From CAYVTZ01 sp964454685 (GTDB lineage: Bacteria > Bacillota > Clostridia > Christensenellales > Christensenellaceae), in assembly GCA_964454685.1 (NCBI GenBank), contig CAYVTZ010000025.1:1-43487 (forward strand): a stretch of DNA of 43,487 nucleotides. Direction: 5' to 3'. The position numbers were made by a program, and so were the translations under genes. The notes beneath the pieces are model-generated. The model saw nothing but the letters and a program-made list of their open reading frames with translations. It did no database searches and was not told the origin of the DNA. Below, one piece after another: positions 17,263 to 25,525 of this stretch; positions within the stretch are counted from its first letter, which is position 1, and each line of letters begins with the position of its first letter.

Positions 17263-17308
17263 TTGACAAACATATAGTCTTAGGATTATATTTATAGTCA
17301 TAAGGTTA
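17263..17308 (+). promoter_or_regulatory. Promoter and direct-repeat operator of the BlaI/M56 operon
   Basis: TTGACA (17263-17268) and TATATT (17287-17292), spacing 18 bp. A 16-bp imperfect direct repeat (13 of 16 identical), both copies beginning TATAGTC, lies at 17273-17288 and 17293-17308, a 20-bp period. The first copy with flanking bases is itself an imperfect palindrome. The repeats cover the -10 box and transcription start, where a repressor such as the adjacent BlaI-like protein would act. Confidence 0.6.
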
Positions 17309-17339
17309 AACAATGAATCCTAAGATGGAGGGAATCGTC

Positions 17340-17717
17340 ATGAGAGGTAGCTTAACACCTGCGGAATGGGCTGTGATGAGCGCGCTATGGGGCAGAGAGC
17401 CGCAAACACTTTCAGAAGTCATCCGCACAATGCGCGGGAAAATGGAATGGAACTATCGCACCTACGCAACCTATTTGAACAAACTTTGTGAGAAGGGCTT
17501 TGTCTCCTTTGAGGCGCGCGGTCGGGACAAATTTTACTATGCCATTGTGCCAAAGGAGGCGTGTATTCACGAAGAAAGCCGCAGCATTATGAGCAAAATG
17601 GATGAAGCGGCGGCAAAGGATCTGCTGGTGTGCATGATTCGAGAGGGAGGACTATCGCGCCACGATCGGGACGAACTGAGAGACTTGCTTAACACACTTG
17701 CCGCAGAAAACGACTAA
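17340..17717 (+). CDS. BlaI/MecI-family transcriptional repressor
   Basis: Winged-helix dimeric repressor of the BlaI/MecI/CopY family. The 125-residue protein opens with the family signature SLTPAEWAVMSALWG, continues with the recognition region (WNYRTYATYLNKLCEKGFVS) and the wing (EARGRDKFYYAIV), and ends with a helical dimerisation domain. In known systems an M56 membrane protease causes cleavage of this repressor; the two M56 genes directly downstream make the same arrangement likely. The ATG at 17340 with GGAGGG (17327-17332) is preferred to an ATG at 17313. The direct repeat over its own promoter suggests autoregulation. Confidence 0.9.
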   Translation: MRGSLTPAEWAVMSALWGREPQTLSEVIRTMRGKMEWNYRTYATYLNKLCEKGFVSFEARGRDKFYYAIVPKEACIHEESRSIMSKMDEAAAKDLLVCMIREGGLSRHDRDELRDLLNTLAAEND

Positions 17718-17751
17718 AATTTGTTTAGAATTATGAATAAAAATTGCAGAG

Positions 17752-18925
17752 TGGGGAATTAATATGAATATTTTAGCAAATTTACTGCAAATAACAATAT
17801 ATTCGACTCTGGTGTGGCTGGTGATTGTGCTGTTCCAAGCGTTGTTTGGGAAGAAGATGTCGCCGCTGCTGCGCTGCGCGCTGTGGCTGTTGCTGGTGGC
17901 GCGGCTGTGCATTCCGGGGGTGGTACCGGTGGAAGCGCGGCTGTTTACGGTGCCGCAGAGCGCGGCGGTGCAAGTGAAGCAGACTGCGAATGCGTTGCTG
18001 GACGTGCCGATGTTTGAAGAATCGGCAAAGCATCCTGTAACCATCACCTCTTTGCCGGAATCGGGCGAAAGTGCCATTAGCCAGCCGGAGGAGCCAAAAG
18101 CGGGGTGGGGATTGCCATTTACGGTCACATTTGCGGATTTGCTGCTGTTCTTGTGGGGCATGGGCATGGGCGCAGTGGCGGTGATACAGATTGCGGGCGC
18201 GTTGCGCATTCGGGAACGGCTGCGGCAAGCCACGGTGCTGACGGCAGAATATGACGGGCTGGTCAAACGGTGCAAGGCGAAAGCGGGCATCCGCCGTGAG
18301 ATCAAAATTATGGTAGGATATGGACTTGAATCTCCTGCGCTGACGGTATCGCTGTGTCCGAAAATCATACTGCCTTACGAATTATTACAAGAAGAAGATC
18401 AAGAGATAGAATTTGCGCTGTGTCACGAGATGACGCACTATAAGCGCGGGGATCACTTGATTGCTTTGGTGTGGTGCGTCCTCAAATGTGTGTACTGGTT
18501 TCATCCGGTGGTGTGGGTGGCACAAAACCAGATGCGGCGGGACATGGAAACGGCGTGCGACGCGCGGGTGACCAAGGAGATGGACAAGCCGACCAAAAAG
18601 CGGTATGCGGAGATGATCTTAAACTTGTTCAGCCGCGATTTAGAGAACGTGGGGGTGGCGTTCTGCGGGCTGCGTGATGATGCGGAAAAGCGGATTCGCG
18701 GGATATTCTCCATCAAAAAGACTAAGGCGGCGATGAAATTTGTGGCGATGCTGGTGTGTGTGGCGATGTTTGCGTTGTTCTTCACGACGGCATGCCAACC
18801 GGCGGTGGAGCAAGTGACGGAAGTGGCGACTAAGATGGTGGAGAGCGCGCCGCCGATTGTGAGCGCCGCACCGCAGCCGAGCGAGCCGCAGTATTTGGAA
18901 ATTGACGCGCCGGAGCGGGTGCAGC
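17752..18925 (+). repeat. Direct repeat copy 1: ribosome binding site and peptidase half of M56 gene 1
   Basis: These 1,174 bp recur at 20293-21466 with three mismatches by eye (18870, 18882, 18884), all within the last 56 bp. The repeat starts just upstream of the ribosome binding site and stops at the codons for a conserved EIDAPERVQ phrase. The spacing between copies is 2,541 bp. Confidence 0.95.
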
Positions 18926-20241
18926 GCTTGATGATGGTGCAAAATGTAGATGAGAGCATGCTGGATGTGGACGTTGATGCAGCGGTGGTTGCTCCCGAAC
19001 GTCTGAATTCATTGCCGGTTTACCAGTTAAAGATACAGGAAGTAAAGCAGGAACAGATTGACAAAATGCTCGACTATTTTATGAAGGGAGAAGTCATCCT
19101 CGATTGGGACGGAAACCCCATCCAAGAGCCAAAGATAAAACATCTGATTTATGTGACAGGTGGTAACGACGCGCTTTTGGAAAAAACAACAGGCGGAGTG
19201 CGCGTTTTCGAAAAAACGCCGGAAAACCGGAAGATGCTGGAAGATGCAGGATTGGGAGACTATTTGGCGGACCACTCTGAATTTTCAGGTTTTGTGGAGA
19301 AGCAGGTGAATGAAAATGGCGATGTTTTGAAGTATGGTGCATCGCTTATGGTTAATTCCTACGACCCCTTGAAAACAACAGAAAACAAATATGAGTTGCG
19401 AAGCATGATTTTGAACTATGGCCGGACGGGTTTACAGGAACAATTTGAGTGTATGCGTATCTTGATTCCACCATCGGGGAAAATAGAAGGGAACACCATT
19501 ACCTCAACACAAACGACGGAAGAAGCGGTGCAGCTTGCACAGAAAACAGTGCAAGACCTGGGATATGAAGGGTTTGAATTGCAAGCGGTATACCATGTGG
19601 AGTATGCGGATATGTCACAAGCGAATGAGCAGAACCCCAAGGCGGAGCAGGTGGGCTACGAGATTGAATTGATAAAACCGTTGCCTAACGGTATGGTGTC
19701 GTCCATTAACCGGATTATTGTCGATGTGGACGAGCAAGGGATTCGTTCCTTGATAGTGACGAACCCTGCTGACGTGACAGTGATGGAGGAGTATGCTGAG
19801 GCAGTTCCCATCAATGCGGAGACGTTAGAAAATGTTGCTGTTTCTTTAGGCGATTGGACTACGCGGGCAAAAGAGCAAGGAAATTATTTTCAAAATCGCA
19901 TATGGAAAACGCCGGAGGAATTGCGGCAAACCGGAAGCGCGGTTATTTCCGTTGCAGAGCCGGAATCCATGCCAACTACAACTGTGGAGCCGACAGATAG
20001 TGCGCAAGTGGTAGACCGCTCCGAGCTGAAGCAACAAAGTGATCATCCGATTATTCAAAAAATTGAACTGGAATATGCAACTATACGCGCCAAGATAGGG
20101 GGAGCATTTGAGGAAATCATCATACCCGTTTGGGAGATGTACGGTTTACCCGGAACGCCGGGCTTGACGGTGATGTCAGGTATCGATTATTTGGTGGCGC
20201 GTGTGGATGCCGGGACAGGAGCAGTCTTCCCGATGATTTAA
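17764..20241 (+). CDS. M56 (BlaR1-like) membrane metallopeptidase with sensor domain, copy 1
   Basis: An 825-residue sensor-transducer. Membrane segments at about 8-28, 33-52, 118-147 and 324-341 frame a cytoplasmic zinc protease domain with HEMTH at 221-225 and the third ligand Glu in METACDARV near 262, the standard M56/BlaR1 layout. After the fourth membrane segment comes TTACQP (Cys344), which resembles a lipobox, then a Pro-rich linker and a large extracytoplasmic domain (about 378-825). That domain has no penicillin-binding SxxK region, so it is not a classical beta-lactam sensor. It is related to the sensors of the next two genes and may belong to the DUF6034-like clostridial lipoproteins (recalled, not searched). 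Presumed role: ligand-triggered cleavage of the upstream BlaI-like repressor. Confidence 0.85.
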   Translation: MNILANLLQITIYSTLVWLVIVLFQALFGKKMSPLLRCALWLLLVARLCIPGVVPVEARLFTVPQSAAVQVKQTANALLDVPMFEESAKHPVTITSLPESGESAISQPEEPKAGWGLPFTVTFADLLLFLWGMGMGAVAVIQIAGALRIRERLRQATVLTAEYDGLVKRCKAKAGIRREIKIMVGYGLESPALTVSLCPKIILPYELLQEEDQEIEFALCHEMTHYKRGDHLIALVWCVLKCVYWFHPVVWVAQNQMRRDMETACDARVTKEMDKPTKKRYAEMILNLFSRDLENVGVAFCGLRDDAEKRIRGIFSIKKTKAAMKFVAMLVCVAMFALFFTTACQPAVEQVTEVATKMVESAPPIVSAAPQPSEPQYLEIDAPERVQRLMMVQNVDESMLDVDVDAAVVAPERLNSLPVYQLKIQEVKQEQIDKMLDYFMKGEVILDWDGNPIQEPKIKHLIYVTGGNDALLEKTTGGVRVFEKTPENRKMLEDAGLGDYLADHSEFSGFVEKQVNENGDVLKYGASLMVNSYDPLKTTENKYELRSMILNYGRTGLQEQFECMRILIPPSGKIEGNTITSTQTTEEAVQLAQKTVQDLGYEGFELQAVYHVEYADMSQANEQNPKAEQVGYEIELIKPLPNGMVSSINRIIVDVDEQGIRSLIVTNPADVTVMEEYAEAVPINAETLENVAVSLGDWTTRAKEQGNYFQNRIWKTPEELRQTGSAVISVAEPESMPTTTVEPTDSAQVVDRSELKQQSDHPIIQKIELEYATIRAKIGGAFEEIIIPVWEMYGLPGTPGLTVMSGIDYLVARVDAGTGAVFPMI

Positions 20242-20292
20242 CGGATTAGACATTTGTGATGAGGGATGCAATATTTTGCATAAAATAGAAAA

Positions 20293-21466
20293 TGGGGAAT
20301 TAATATGAATATTTTAGCAAATTTACTGCAAATAACAATATATTCGACTCTGGTGTGGCTGGTGATTGTGCTGTTCCAAGCGTTGTTTGGGAAGAAGATG
20401 TCGCCGCTGCTGCGCTGCGCGCTGTGGCTGTTGCTGGTGGCGCGGCTGTGCATTCCGGGGGTGGTACCGGTGGAAGCGCGGCTGTTTACGGTGCCGCAGA
20501 GCGCGGCGGTGCAAGTGAAGCAGACTGCGAATGCGTTGCTGGACGTGCCGATGTTTGAAGAATCGGCAAAGCATCCTGTAACCATCACCTCTTTGCCGGA
20601 ATCGGGCGAAAGTGCCATTAGCCAGCCGGAGGAGCCAAAAGCGGGGTGGGGATTGCCATTTACGGTCACATTTGCGGATTTGCTGCTGTTCTTGTGGGGC
20701 ATGGGCATGGGCGCAGTGGCGGTGATACAGATTGCGGGCGCGTTGCGCATTCGGGAACGGCTGCGGCAAGCCACGGTGCTGACGGCAGAATATGACGGGC
20801 TGGTCAAACGGTGCAAGGCGAAAGCGGGCATCCGCCGTGAGATCAAAATTATGGTAGGATATGGACTTGAATCTCCTGCGCTGACGGTATCGCTGTGTCC
20901 GAAAATCATACTGCCTTACGAATTATTACAAGAAGAAGATCAAGAGATAGAATTTGCGCTGTGTCACGAGATGACGCACTATAAGCGCGGGGATCACTTG
21001 ATTGCTTTGGTGTGGTGCGTCCTCAAATGTGTGTACTGGTTTCATCCGGTGGTGTGGGTGGCACAAAACCAGATGCGGCGGGACATGGAAACGGCGTGCG
21101 ACGCGCGGGTGACCAAGGAGATGGACAAGCCGACCAAAAAGCGGTATGCGGAGATGATCTTAAACTTGTTCAGCCGCGATTTAGAGAACGTGGGGGTGGC
21201 GTTCTGCGGGCTGCGTGATGATGCGGAAAAGCGGATTCGCGGGATATTCTCCATCAAAAAGACTAAGGCGGCGATGAAATTTGTGGCGATGCTGGTGTGT
21301 GTGGCGATGTTTGCGTTGTTCTTCACGACGGCATGCCAACCGGCGGTGGAGCAAGTGACGGAAGTGGCGACTAAGATGGTGGAGAGCGCGCCGCCGATTG
21401 TGAGCGCCGCGCCGCAGCCGAGTGGGCCGCAGTATTTGGAAATTGACGCGCCGGAGCGGGTGCAGC
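20293..21466 (+). repeat. Direct repeat copy 2: ribosome binding site and peptidase half of M56 gene 2
   Basis: Partner of 17752-18925; identical for the first 1,118 bp, then three substitutions before similarity drops sharply. The only coding change inside the repeat is Glu to Gly near residue 373. Confidence 0.95.
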
Positions 21467-22770
21467 AGACCATAGAGGTACGGCATAAGGACGGAAGCAT
21501 TGTGCCGATCACCTTTGACGCCAAGGTGATTGTGCCGGAGAAAATTACATCGCTGCCGACCTATACGGTGCAGATGCAGGGGGCGGCGCAGGAGGGATTT
21601 GACAGGTTTCGGACGTATTTTTGGGGAAATGCGGAGCTGGAGGACTTGGGTGAAAATCTGATGGACGACAATATCAGCAAAATACATATGGAAAACATGA
21701 ATGAGGAACGTTTGCAGATGTTGGGTGACTTGCGGGATAGCGAGAGCCATTACATCGAAAATACTCATGAAAACGTTAAGAAGATTGAAGCATTGGGGCT
21801 GGGTGGCTATATCTGCATTGAAACAAGAAAATCGGCGCATGTGAGGCACGAAAACAGTAAGGAATCCGTCCTGCGCATTGAAGATACTGATCCGGCAATG
21901 GGTGCGGGGTTCGGGAGGCTGCGGCAAGCAATCATTCAATACTATGATAATGCCGGAGGGAGTGGAAATGACGATCAATTCTTGACTATTGCCACAACGC
22001 TCTCCGACCAAGTGCCGTATGGGGTGGAACAAGCGAACATCGGAATTTCCTCAAATCAGGCGCTGAAAATCGCGCAACAAGCGATGCAGGATTTGGGGTA
22101 TGCGGGATTTGAAATGGAAAGCGTACACTATACGCAGAGTGCGGATAATTCTGCCTACGCAAAGAAATATTTGGATGGCAAGCAGGCTGCTTATGCATTT
22201 CAGTTTATCAAGCCGCTACCAAACGGGGTGAGTTCCAACATGATAAACTTGATTCAAATTGCAGTAGGCAGAGATGGTGTGGAACGATTTGAAGCATATA
22301 ACATCGCGGACTGTGAGCCGCGCGACGAGCAAGATATTTTGCCTATGACGCAGGAAATGTTAGAAGACGTGGCACTGGTGCTGGGCGCGAATTACAGCAA
22401 CAACCCGGTTCCAAACGAAGTCGCGTTATATCCTGAATTGATGCCAGTGCAGTGGATCGGTCCTGAACTGGTCAAGAATGCGGGTAGTGCGGTGCAAGCG
22501 GTACAACCAGCCGCAGATGCGGCAGGAGCGATGGGCGCAGCGGACGGGGCATTGGACGAATTGAGTGCATATCCTGTTGTAGACAAAATCGAGTTACGGT
22601 ACATCCGTACGCGCGAGAATCCAACAACATCTAAAGATGAGATTTTGATACCGGTATGGGCTGTGGAGGGATATCCGGGAAGCAATGTAGTTGGGAGGGA
22701 TATTGAGGTGTTCTCCACCAGCTTGGCTATGGTGGACGCGCGGACAGGCGCAGTTTACCCGATGTTTTAG
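20305..22770 (+). CDS. M56 (BlaR1-like) membrane metallopeptidase with sensor domain, copy 2
   Basis: An 821-residue paralogue of the preceding gene. Residues 1-387 are the same apart from one Glu-to-Gly change: four membrane segments, HEMTH at 221-225, METACDARV near 262 and the lipobox-like TTAC344. From residue 388 the sensor domain diverges strongly, retaining scattered motifs: DAKVIVPEKITSLPTY, SSNQALKIAQQAMQDLGY, KPLPNG, a KIELRY strand, IPVWAVEGYPG and the terminal DARTGAVYP. An Ala/Gly/Asp-rich insert (about residues 730-755) is specific to this copy. It starts 63 bp after gene 1 with the same GGGGA ribosome binding site and is probably on the same transcript. It may respond to a different ligand but deliver the same proteolytic output. 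Confidence 0.85.
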   Translation: MNILANLLQITIYSTLVWLVIVLFQALFGKKMSPLLRCALWLLLVARLCIPGVVPVEARLFTVPQSAAVQVKQTANALLDVPMFEESAKHPVTITSLPESGESAISQPEEPKAGWGLPFTVTFADLLLFLWGMGMGAVAVIQIAGALRIRERLRQATVLTAEYDGLVKRCKAKAGIRREIKIMVGYGLESPALTVSLCPKIILPYELLQEEDQEIEFALCHEMTHYKRGDHLIALVWCVLKCVYWFHPVVWVAQNQMRRDMETACDARVTKEMDKPTKKRYAEMILNLFSRDLENVGVAFCGLRDDAEKRIRGIFSIKKTKAAMKFVAMLVCVAMFALFFTTACQPAVEQVTEVATKMVESAPPIVSAAPQPSGPQYLEIDAPERVQQTIEVRHKDGSIVPITFDAKVIVPEKITSLPTYTVQMQGAAQEGFDRFRTYFWGNAELEDLGENLMDDNISKIHMENMNEERLQMLGDLRDSESHYIENTHENVKKIEALGLGGYICIETRKSAHVRHENSKESVLRIEDTDPAMGAGFGRLRQAIIQYYDNAGGSGNDDQFLTIATTLSDQVPYGVEQANIGISSNQALKIAQQAMQDLGYAGFEMESVHYTQSADNSAYAKKYLDGKQAAYAFQFIKPLPNGVSSNMINLIQIAVGRDGVERFEAYNIADCEPRDEQDILPMTQEMLEDVALVLGANYSNNPVPNEVALYPELMPVQWIGPELVKNAGSAVQAVQPAADAAGAMGAADGALDELSAYPVVDKIELRYIRTRENPTTSKDEILIPVWAVEGYPGSNVVGRDIEVFSTSLAMVDARTGAVYPMF

Positions 22771-22810
22771 TAAAGTAAAAAAAGTGATCAGGGGGAAGAA
22801 AGGGGAAAAT

Positions 22811-24349
22811 ATGGAGCAAAAGTTTAACGGGAAAAGACAGCAAGAGGGCATGGACGGCGCAATCAAGTGGTTTGTGGTATTACTGTGCATTGCCTTTGCA
22901 ATCCCTGTTTTGAGCGGATGTCAGACGGGCGATGCGGATCGCGTGCCGCTGGCAACAGCGTCGCAGGTTGCAAGTGAGCAGCCGACGCCCAGCGCTGCGC
23001 CCACCCCAACCAAGCCGCCGGTCATCGAAATTGACGCAATGGAGCAGGTGCAGACAGGCGTGGTGGTGCAAAATGCGGACGGCACGACGACGCAAGTGGA
23101 CTTTGACGCAGCAGTGATCGCGCCTAAGCAGATGGAATCCATGACGACATATGATGTGCAGGACTTTGGCATCACGCAGGAGCAATTTGACAAGGTGCGC
23201 GCATACTTTTTGGGGGATGCGCCGCTGGTGGATCGTGAGGGGAATCCGGCGGATGGAACGTTGCAGCGGACACTGATGCTGGATTATGCCACAGAGGAGG
23301 AAATGCTGCGTTTGAGACAACTTGGGATGACTGAATTAGACGAAGTGGGCATCGCGCCGGATACGCCGGAAAACCGCAAGAAACTCAAGGATGCGGGGCT
23401 GGAAGATCGAGTGACAGAGCAAACGTCGGCATACGGACGCACAACATTGGAAAATGGCAAAGATGCCTTTATTGCAGTGACAGAATATCTGCCAATCGCA
23501 ATGAACGGATTGTGGGGAAGTCGGGTTGGCATGATTGAGTATCATGAGGGGCTGGGTGCGGTTTTCTTGGGTTACCAGTCGCTATCGCTCCCAACGAAAC
23601 TTTCCGACGAGATCCCGCAGGGTACGGTGGAGGTGGGGCTATCATCCAATCAAGCACTGGAAGTGGCGCAAGGTGTGATGACGGATTTAGGGTATAGCAA
23701 TTACAGCATGGATGGTGTCACGTATGCAGAATATGTGGACAATTCAGAATACGGGAAAAACCACCCGGACAGAAAAATTGCTATGTACGATTTCTCATTT
23801 ATGATGCCTGCATCGCTGCCGGTCAAAGGCTTGGAGACCGATTATGTGTCTGTCTCCGTAAGTAAGAACGGCGTGGAATCCCTGACTGTGGGGATGCCGT
23901 TGGGGTTTACGCCCGCAGAGCAAATTGATCATATTGTGCCGCTCAATCAGGAGACGATCGAAAAGCTTTCCCTTACACTGGGAGAGTGGAGCGCCGCATC
24001 GGCTCGAGCCTTTGAAGTAAACCAGAATTACGCGGGGGTGGAGCGCGACTGGATGTCGCCCGATGCCATCAAGCAGAATGGCGGACAGGTGTTGCGGCAG
24101 GTGGACATGCAGCCAATGAAAGCGCCCATGCTAAGCAAAGAAAATGCAAATATTATACAAAATATACTCGTGAATCGCATTAAATTGGAATATATATGCA
24201 TAAACAGTGGTGATCAGAGAAAAGAGCAAGCGATTCCCATGTGGGTGTTTTATGGATACCGTCAAGGGCAGAATTTGGCGGAAATGCCGGGAATCCAAAC
24301 CATTGCAGTGATGGACGCGCAGACGGGGGAAGTGTATCCGCACATTTGA
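22811..24349 (+). CDS. Lipoprotein homologous to the M56 sensor domains
   Basis: A 512-residue predicted lipoprotein: a charged N-terminus, a hydrophobic segment (about residues 19-36) and lipobox LSGC with Cys37, followed by a Ser/Thr/Pro/Ala-rich linker and then the same sensor domain as the two M56 proteins. Shared landmarks are EIDAMEQVQ, AAVIAPKQMESMTTY, SSNQALEVAQGVMTDLGY, the RIKLEYICI strand, IPMWVFYGY and DAQTGEVYP at the end. It has no protease domain. The ATG at 22811 follows AAGGGGA; a longer frame from 22691 overlaps the M56 gene 2 end and lacks a signal peptide. It may be a ligand-binding decoy or co-receptor, or the ancestral free domain. It closes the operon before a terminator. 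Confidence 0.82.
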   Translation: MEQKFNGKRQQEGMDGAIKWFVVLLCIAFAIPVLSGCQTGDADRVPLATASQVASEQPTPSAAPTPTKPPVIEIDAMEQVQTGVVVQNADGTTTQVDFDAAVIAPKQMESMTTYDVQDFGITQEQFDKVRAYFLGDAPLVDREGNPADGTLQRTLMLDYATEEEMLRLRQLGMTELDEVGIAPDTPENRKKLKDAGLEDRVTEQTSAYGRTTLENGKDAFIAVTEYLPIAMNGLWGSRVGMIEYHEGLGAVFLGYQSLSLPTKLSDEIPQGTVEVGLSSNQALEVAQGVMTDLGYSNYSMDGVTYAEYVDNSEYGKNHPDRKIAMYDFSFMMPASLPVKGLETDYVSVSVSKNGVESLTVGMPLGFTPAEQIDHIVPLNQETIEKLSLTLGEWSAASARAFEVNQNYAGVERDWMSPDAIKQNGGQVLRQVDMQPMKAPMLSKENANIIQNILVNRIKLEYICINSGDQRKEQAIPMWVFYGYRQGQNLAEMPGIQTIAVMDAQTGEVYPHI

Positions 24350-24411
24350 TTAAACGTCATTGAGTTTCGCCGGCATCGTCCCTGCAAAAAAGAAGTATGA
24401 TGTTGGCGGAT

Positions 24412-24452
24412 AAAATCCTCTTGACTGCTACGGTGGGTGAGAGGATTTTTTT
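24412..24452 (+). terminator. Terminator of the BlaI/M56/lipoprotein operon
   Basis: AAAATCCTCT (24412-24421) pairs with AGAGGATTTT (24440-24449) around an 18-base loop and runs into TTTTTTT. It lies 62 bp after the lipoprotein stop codon. Confidence 0.8.
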
Positions 24453-24471
24453 ATAGTACATTCGAATGGCA

Positions 24472-24500
24472 TTGACGCGCCCTGCTTTTTACGCTATGCT
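24472..24500 (+). promoter_or_regulatory. Predicted promoter of the SPFH-domain gene
   Basis: TTGACG (24472-24477) and TATGCT (24495-24500) with a 17-bp spacer; the start codon is about 49 nt after the predicted transcription start. Confidence 0.55.
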
Positions 24501-24555
24501 GATTGTGGAAAAGTATCAGTGAACAGTATCGAATGAAGGATAAAGGAGAATTTGA

Positions 24556-25419
24556 ATGAAGCAACATACCAAAAAAATCGTGCTTGCAGTGGTGATCGTG
24601 TTGGTGGTGATCTTGATTGCCTCGCAGTGCTTTGCCGTGGTACAGCCGGGATGCTCGGGCGTATCCGTTACGTTGGGCGCAGTGAACGAGAATGTTCTGG
24701 CGGAGGGGTTCCATGCGAAGGCACCGTTTGTACAGGAAATTGTGCAAGTGGACAACCGCACCAAGAAGGTGGAGCTGGACGGCAGCGCAGCATCGCGCGA
24801 TTTGCAGGAAGTGACATACAGCGTGGCAGTCAACTACCGCGTGAGCAATGCATCGTCCGCGTCGCTGTATAAAAATATCGGTCCAAACTATGAGTCTGTT
24901 ATCATCATGCCTGCGATTCCGGAGGTTATGAAGGCAGTTTGTGCGCAGTTTACCGCAGAGGAACTGATTACCAAACGTTCCAGTGTCAGCGATAAGGTGA
25001 AAGAAATGCTGGCGGAAAAGCTGGCGCCCTATGGAATCAACCTGGAATTGCTGAACATTGTTGACTTTCAGTTTTCACCCGAATTCAGCAAGGCGGTAGA
25101 GGCAAAGCAGACTGCACAGCAAAACGCGCTGAAAGCGGAACAGGATCTGGTCCGGATTGAAGTGGAGGCGAAGCAGAAAGTGACGCAGGCACAGGCGGAG
25201 GCGGATTCCATCAAACTGATTCAGGAAACGCTGAAAACGTCGCCGGAGTACATCGAATACATCAAATGGAACCGTTGGGATGGGATGTTGCCCAAGGTTC
25301 TTGCAGGGGAAAGCGGCGGCATGATTTTGGATGTAGGCAGTATGACGGATGGTCCGACTGCAACGCCGACGCCGCAACCGACCCCGGAACCGACGGAGGA
25401 AGAGACCACAACGCCATAA
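24556..25419 (+). CDS. SPFH/prohibitin-domain membrane protein
   Basis: A 287-residue protein with one N-terminal membrane segment (about 8-25) and a prohibitin/SPFH domain: ALNE-type entry region replaced by GVSVTLGAVNENVLAEGFHAK, then YSVAVNYRVSN, KNIGPNYESVI, and AEELITKRSSVSDKV, followed by an Ala/Gln/Glu/Lys-rich coiled coil (about 180-220). Such proteins form oligomeric membrane scaffolds. The C-terminus ends in a Thr/Pro/Glu tail (TPTPQPTPEPTEEETTTP) not typical of the family. Ribosome binding site AAGGAG. No NfeD or protease partner lies next to it, so its client is unknown. Confidence 0.85.
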   Translation: MKQHTKKIVLAVVIVLVVILIASQCFAVVQPGCSGVSVTLGAVNENVLAEGFHAKAPFVQEIVQVDNRTKKVELDGSAASRDLQEVTYSVAVNYRVSNASSASLYKNIGPNYESVIIMPAIPEVMKAVCAQFTAEELITKRSSVSDKVKEMLAEKLAPYGINLELLNIVDFQFSPEFSKAVEAKQTAQQNALKAEQDLVRIEVEAKQKVTQAQAEADSIKLIQETLKTSPEYIEYIKWNRWDGMLPKVLAGESGGMILDVGSMTDGPTATPTPQPTPEPTEEETTTP

Positions 25420-25430
25420 GAAAACAGCTT

Positions 25431-25525
25431 CAGGCTGTTGCGAAAGCAGGTACAGCGCTTGCCCGCAGGCAAGGATCGAGCGTGATTCGATCTTGCCGGG
25501 TGCGCTCTGTTTCGGCAGCAGCCTG
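25431..25525 (+). other. Long imperfect hairpin (95 nt), candidate structured RNA or palindromic element
   Basis: CAGGCTGTTGC (25431-25441) pairs with GCAGCAGCCTG (25515-25525), followed inward by GAAA with TTTC, ACAG with CTGT, and a tip formed by GGCAAGGATCGA (25468-25479) and TCGATCTTGCC (25487-25497) around GCGTGAT. Pairing thus runs through nearly the whole 95 nt. No T-run follows directly, so it is not a standard terminator. Confidence 0.5.

Larger units (their letters stand above)
17014..17339. other. Divergent asrA / blaI-like regulatory region
   Basis: This 326-bp region carries the asrA promoter with its palindrome (17117-17158) on the left and the promoter and operator of the BlaI-type gene (17263-17308) on the right. 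An in-frame ATG at 17313 ahead of the BlaI-like gene lacks a good ribosome binding site. No further gene is visible between them. Confidence 0.6.

Noticed and set aside
17752..21466. The large direct repeat as an insertion sequence
   Set aside because: The repeat encodes the front half of two in-frame M56 genes, with no transposase, terminal inverted repeats or target-site duplication.
17764..22770. Beta-lactam sensing by the M56 proteins (BlaR1/MecR1)
   Set aside because: The C-terminal domains have no SxxK/SxN/KTG penicillin-binding pattern, and no beta-lactamase or PBP gene is nearby. Only the protease half is BlaR1-like.
25431..25525. The 95-nt hairpin as an intrinsic terminator
   Set aside because: The stem is long with internal mismatches, and only a short TTCGTTTT follows, so it does not fit the usual short GC stem with a T-run.
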